Assembly (NCBI GenBank): GCA_900128395.1
Contig: LT649387.1
Location: forward strand, 1-29,685
Reading direction: 5' to 3'
DNA: 29,685 nt
From: Stramenopiles sp. TOSAG23-2
Lineage: Eukaryota > Sar
The position numbers and the translations under genes are program-made. Positions 26,665-29,685 of the stretch are shown here, piece by piece. Positions within the stretch are counted from its first letter, which is position 1, and every line of letters begins with the position of its first letter. The notes beneath the pieces are model-generated. The model was not told the DNA's origin, ran no database searches, and worked only from the letters and a program-made list of their open reading frames with translations.

Positions 26665-27099
26665 GGATGAAATATATGTGATATATTATAAATGATGGTT
26701 AAAATCTAAGTTATAATATTTTTACACTTCTCGCGTGTTAAAGTAATATAATATTAAATAATTAAATAATATTTAATTTAATGCATAACTTATTATGATA
26801 TATGATATACACGAAGTATATATTATGTACGAACCTCCTTCGTATAATTATAAAAGGTCATTTAATTTGCAACACAAATTATTTTTTACTACATTTTTTT
26901 AGAAATTTTAAATACGACGTAGCCTGTGGGCGTTTTACATTTACTCTGGACTCTGGACCCCAGAGAGCTTTTCCTTGCCAGCCTGGCCAGTATAACTTTA
27001 TACTTTACATTGATGCTATTATGCATATTTCCAAAAGGCGCACAGCATTATACGAGAAAGTGTAATACGAGGTATTACGGCGTAAAACAGTTAAAAATT
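26665..27099. other. Convergent 3' spacer with one GC-richer patch
   Basis: The spacer lies between the ends of the deaminase fusion (+) and the MYND gene (-). Most of it is A/T, including an A/T-only inverted repeat near 26750-26780. A patch at about 26918-26996 is GC-richer. It holds CTCTGG...CCAGAG hairpin arms (26945-26966) and a 19-mer nearly identical to one at 21268. A 50-codon minus-strand frame crosses it, but coding is not convincing. Confidence 0.4.
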
Positions 27100-29268
27100 T
27101 TACATTCCTTTCCCATTTCCATAAATGTTTGGAAAATCGCTTGCAAGAAATGCTTTAAATTCTCTCGATTCTTCTTCGCTTAATGTTGCATCATAGGATG
27201 CCATCATTGGTTGAAACATATCGTTTACAAGGGCTATTTCAATTGCAACTTTATCTACATTTTCGAATACCATATAACCTGGATGTTCCGAACTTATATC
27301 ATTTCCATTCAATTCCTGTTCATCAGCTGTTTCGTTGTTTTCTTTCACTAAAATTTCCATTGCTTGAAGCAATTGCATCACGTCAAAATCCTTGTATTTT
27401 TCATGAATTTTGTCAACGTATTCTACATATTTTTTTTTCTCGATCATTTGTAAGCTATATTTCTCCTCGTTTGTAACTTTACCATGCCCATTTAATCCAT
27501 TTATACACATATTTCCAAACACTGTTTTTGAATCTTTAATATTAAATTTCTCATCATCATCAAAATCATCCAGAGTCACATTTAATTGATCATGAAAAAA
27601 TCGGTTTTCCAAGTCAAATTCAGTATTCACTTGGTAATATCCAGCAAAATGTTTTTCATCTACAACATTTGCGCAATCTTTATCCTTGCCCATTGGATCG
27701 TAATTGAAAGCCTCCATAGTCGCCCTATCAATTGTATATAAAGATATTTTACCTTCATCATCAGTCAATTTTACTGCTACTAATCGTTTATTAGTTGATT
27801 CTCCTTCAAATGAATACAAAGGTGTTTGAACCATATGATTTTCATCTACTTTTACGGTTTTCAATTTTTCATCTGCATCTTTCATGGAAATGCATGTAAA
27901 TTTATGTGACTCTTCCCAATGAGATTTTTGACATGATGGTGAACAGTATTTCACAGTTCTACATCTATTACATGTTTTGAATTTTCCTTTTGTTTTCTTC
28001 TTCTTTTTCTTCTTCTTTTTCTTTTTTTTTTTTGACTTTTTACTGCCATCGGTGCTTTTATCCCCATCTTCATCTTCGCCACCACTACCATCACTTTCAT
28101 TTTCAACCATAATTTCTTCAATTTTGTGACAATACGAACATGATACTGTATTACGATCCATTGCAGTGCGAGAATTTTTAGGAATATGCTTTATCTTGTA
28201 TTCCATATCAGCGATTTCCCTTTGTGCAAGATCTACACTTTTCATATCTGTTGCACTCTCTAACATCAATTTAAAATACTTTAAACCTTTTTTAAAGTTT
28301 TTAGGTTCATTTGTATACTGATAATATCTTCCAATGTTAAGATAAAAATTGCACTTGTCTTTATTTGTATACAAATCACTTTCTTCTAATAACGGTTCTT
28401 GAATTTTCAGTATATTTCTAACTTTTGTTAAGATTTGTTTTACTTCGAGACCAATTTTTTTCACTTGCTCATTTTCATTGACAAACTCTTCGATTAGTCT
28501 TTCTGAGTAACCAAATCGAATGTTAGAATTAACATGGGAAGGCATGTTATTGACCACTCCATGTGGAAGTTGCGTAGGAGTGCCGAGTTCACGTCTTATC
28601 ATTTTCCAATATTGCTCCTCTTTATCACGTATTCTTGCAAAGCACATAATCATGAAATTATGAATGGTGTAGCCACTTGGTTTTATATTAATACATTTTG
28701 AATAATACATATCTGCTTCCTCAAATCTGTTACTACTTTTACATGCTAATGCTAAATTGTTATAACACGTTGCAAGTTCAGCCATAAATTGACCATTGAA
28801 AGAATGAAATTGTTTCAGGTTATTTTGCACCAATTTAATAATCAATGTACATTGTTTATAATATTTGATTGCTTTAGCATCCATGTTCTTTGCTTCGTAT
28901 ATTTCACCTACTCGATTGCATAACCTGTTTTCCCAAATAGAAGAAACAGAGGGAACAAGATCACCTCGCAATTTAAGTGACCGTACCCAAGCCACCATCA
29001 TATCCAATGATTGGCTCCGTTCAACTTCATTCCGTATTCGATCAGTATATAAGCTCATAGGGAAAATGGCCAGTAAATAATCAACTATCCTACGTCTCAT
29101 TTTTTGCATTTCTAATAATTCTTTCAACATTGCTTTTTGAGCTGCTTTTCCATTACCCTTGTTTTTTTTCTTCTTTCCTTTTTTACCTTGCGAACAAGAA
29201 TACTACCTCGTTTTGGTTAATATTTTTTTTGGACAAGACATACTTCGTTGATATAATAAGAGAGGCAT
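27100..29268 (-). CDS. TPR-like protein with MYND zinc finger interrupted by a charged insertion; two exons proposed
   Basis: The large exon ends at 27100. Its first ATG is at 29130, but coding character continues upstream (KKGKKKKNKGNGKAAQKA) to a stop with no ATG. A proposed 57-nt intron at 29243-29187 (donor GTATGT, TTAAC branch-like site, acceptor CGCAAG) joins it in frame to a 25-nt exon starting at 29268 (MPLLLYQR), giving 703 residues. Numbering from the internal Met, TPR-like helices lie at about 70-150 and 255-310. The MYND ligands are C331, C334, C387, C390, C396, C400, H409 and C413. A 52-residue insertion, acidic then with a run of more than 13 Lys, sits between the second and third Cys, where MYND domains normally have about ten residues. 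The C-terminal 250 residues are acidic and unrecognised. MYND fingers bind Pro-rich partners; SMYD-type methyltransferase activity is not supported, since no SET domain is seen. Confidence 0.82.
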
Positions 29269-29330
29269 TTTACATTTTACCTAGTTTTATTAAATTAATT
29301 TAATTGTCACTTATACAATATTATATATTC
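29269..29330. promoter_or_regulatory. Very short bidirectional promoter
   Basis: Only 62 bp of A/T-rich sequence separate the proposed start of the minus-strand MYND gene (29268) and the plus-strand gene (29331). Both promoters must be shared or lie inside transcribed sequence. No specific element could be singled out. Confidence 0.35.
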
Positions 29331-29685
29331 ATGGCATCATTAGCACGAAGAAGAGGCGCAAGTGCCAATGCAATCAAAATTGAAGAACCTATCTTAGAGG
29401 CTGATTTTCATGATCTTGATGGTAAAGATGGTTTATTGTTACAACAATTATACTTTAATATAGAAAATTATGATAATAGAGAAACAAAAAACTTTTTTAA
29501 TGACCATCTGGAAAAAGAAATGGCACGTCAACATGGCATATATAATTCTGGTCCTAAGGTGAAAATAATTGAATTGGAAGAAAATGAACGTGTACGTATA
29601 GTTGATGTTGGCTGCATTTCTAAGTTTGTAAATGATAGTGATGGTAGAAATAAGTACCAGGAAGACGTATATGATATCACCGCTG
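29331..29685 (+). CDS. 5' part of an unrecognised gene, cut by the window edge
   Basis: An ATG at 29331 opens 118 codons with no stop before the window ends. The protein begins MASLARRRGASANAIKIEEP and continues with LLLQQLYFNIENYDNRETK, then ERVRIVDVGCISKFV. Codon choice is the AT-rich pattern of the window's other genes, and the sequence is well balanced in charged and hydrophobic residues, so it is very likely coding. No domain can be named from this fragment. Confidence 0.7.
   Translation, partial: MASLARRRGASANAIKIEEPILEADFHDLDGKDGLLLQQLYFNIENYDNRETKNFFNDHLEKEMARQHGIYNSGPKVKIIELEENERVRIVDVGCISKFVNDSDGRNKYQEDVYDITA

Overview
The window is nuclear DNA of a unicellular eukaryote. The genes are large, mostly intronless and carry eukaryote-only domains: WDR17-type and WRAP53/TCAB1-type WD40 proteins, a tubulin tyrosine ligase-like enzyme, a MYND finger with TPR-like helices, a PH domain and a bestrophin. 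The spacers are very AT-rich and full of (TA)n runs. Many proteins carry poly-Asn tracts encoded by AAT/AAC repeats. The few introns that can be inferred are short (about 57-62 nt), one with a GTATGT donor. A TTLL enzyme suggests a flagellated stage. The gene content fits a protist, perhaps a microalga or stramenopile, but the sequence alone does not fix the lineage.

Layout. 471-3938 (-): a 1155-residue multidomain protein with two ubiquitin-like-looking segments, two p25-alpha/EF-hand-like segments, a UBA/CUE-like helix bundle and a C-terminal PH domain. 3939-5111: a divergent spacer holding an inverted-repeat element. 5112-8531 (+): a WDR17 homologue. 8905-9573 (-), 10512-11672 (+) and 12543-13427 (+): three consecutive paralogous proteins, each with eight predicted membrane segments; two carry histone H1-like lysine-rich N-terminal tails. 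14050-15237 (-): WRAP53/TCAB1. 15797-17041 (+): a bestrophin-type anion channel, divergent from WRAP53. 17294-19636 (-): a TTLL-type ligase. 19920-22000: a hard region of small, probably spliced or broken genes on both strands. 22195-23493 (+): a conserved macro-domain-like protein of unknown function. 24097-26664 (+): guanine deaminase fused to a nucleobase-type 2-oxoglutarate dioxygenase. 27100-29268 (-): a TPR/MYND protein whose start exon can be recovered by proposing a 57-nt intron. 29331-29685 (+): the 5' end of an unrecognised gene that leaves the window.

The most striking items are the cluster of eight-segment membrane proteins with chromatin-protein-like tails, which matches no family I know, and the guanine deaminase-dioxygenase fusion, which suggests two successive purine or nucleobase steps on one polypeptide. 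I saw no tRNA, rRNA, CRISPR array or intact autonomous transposon. All exon joins and all functions not tied to recognisable motifs are inference.
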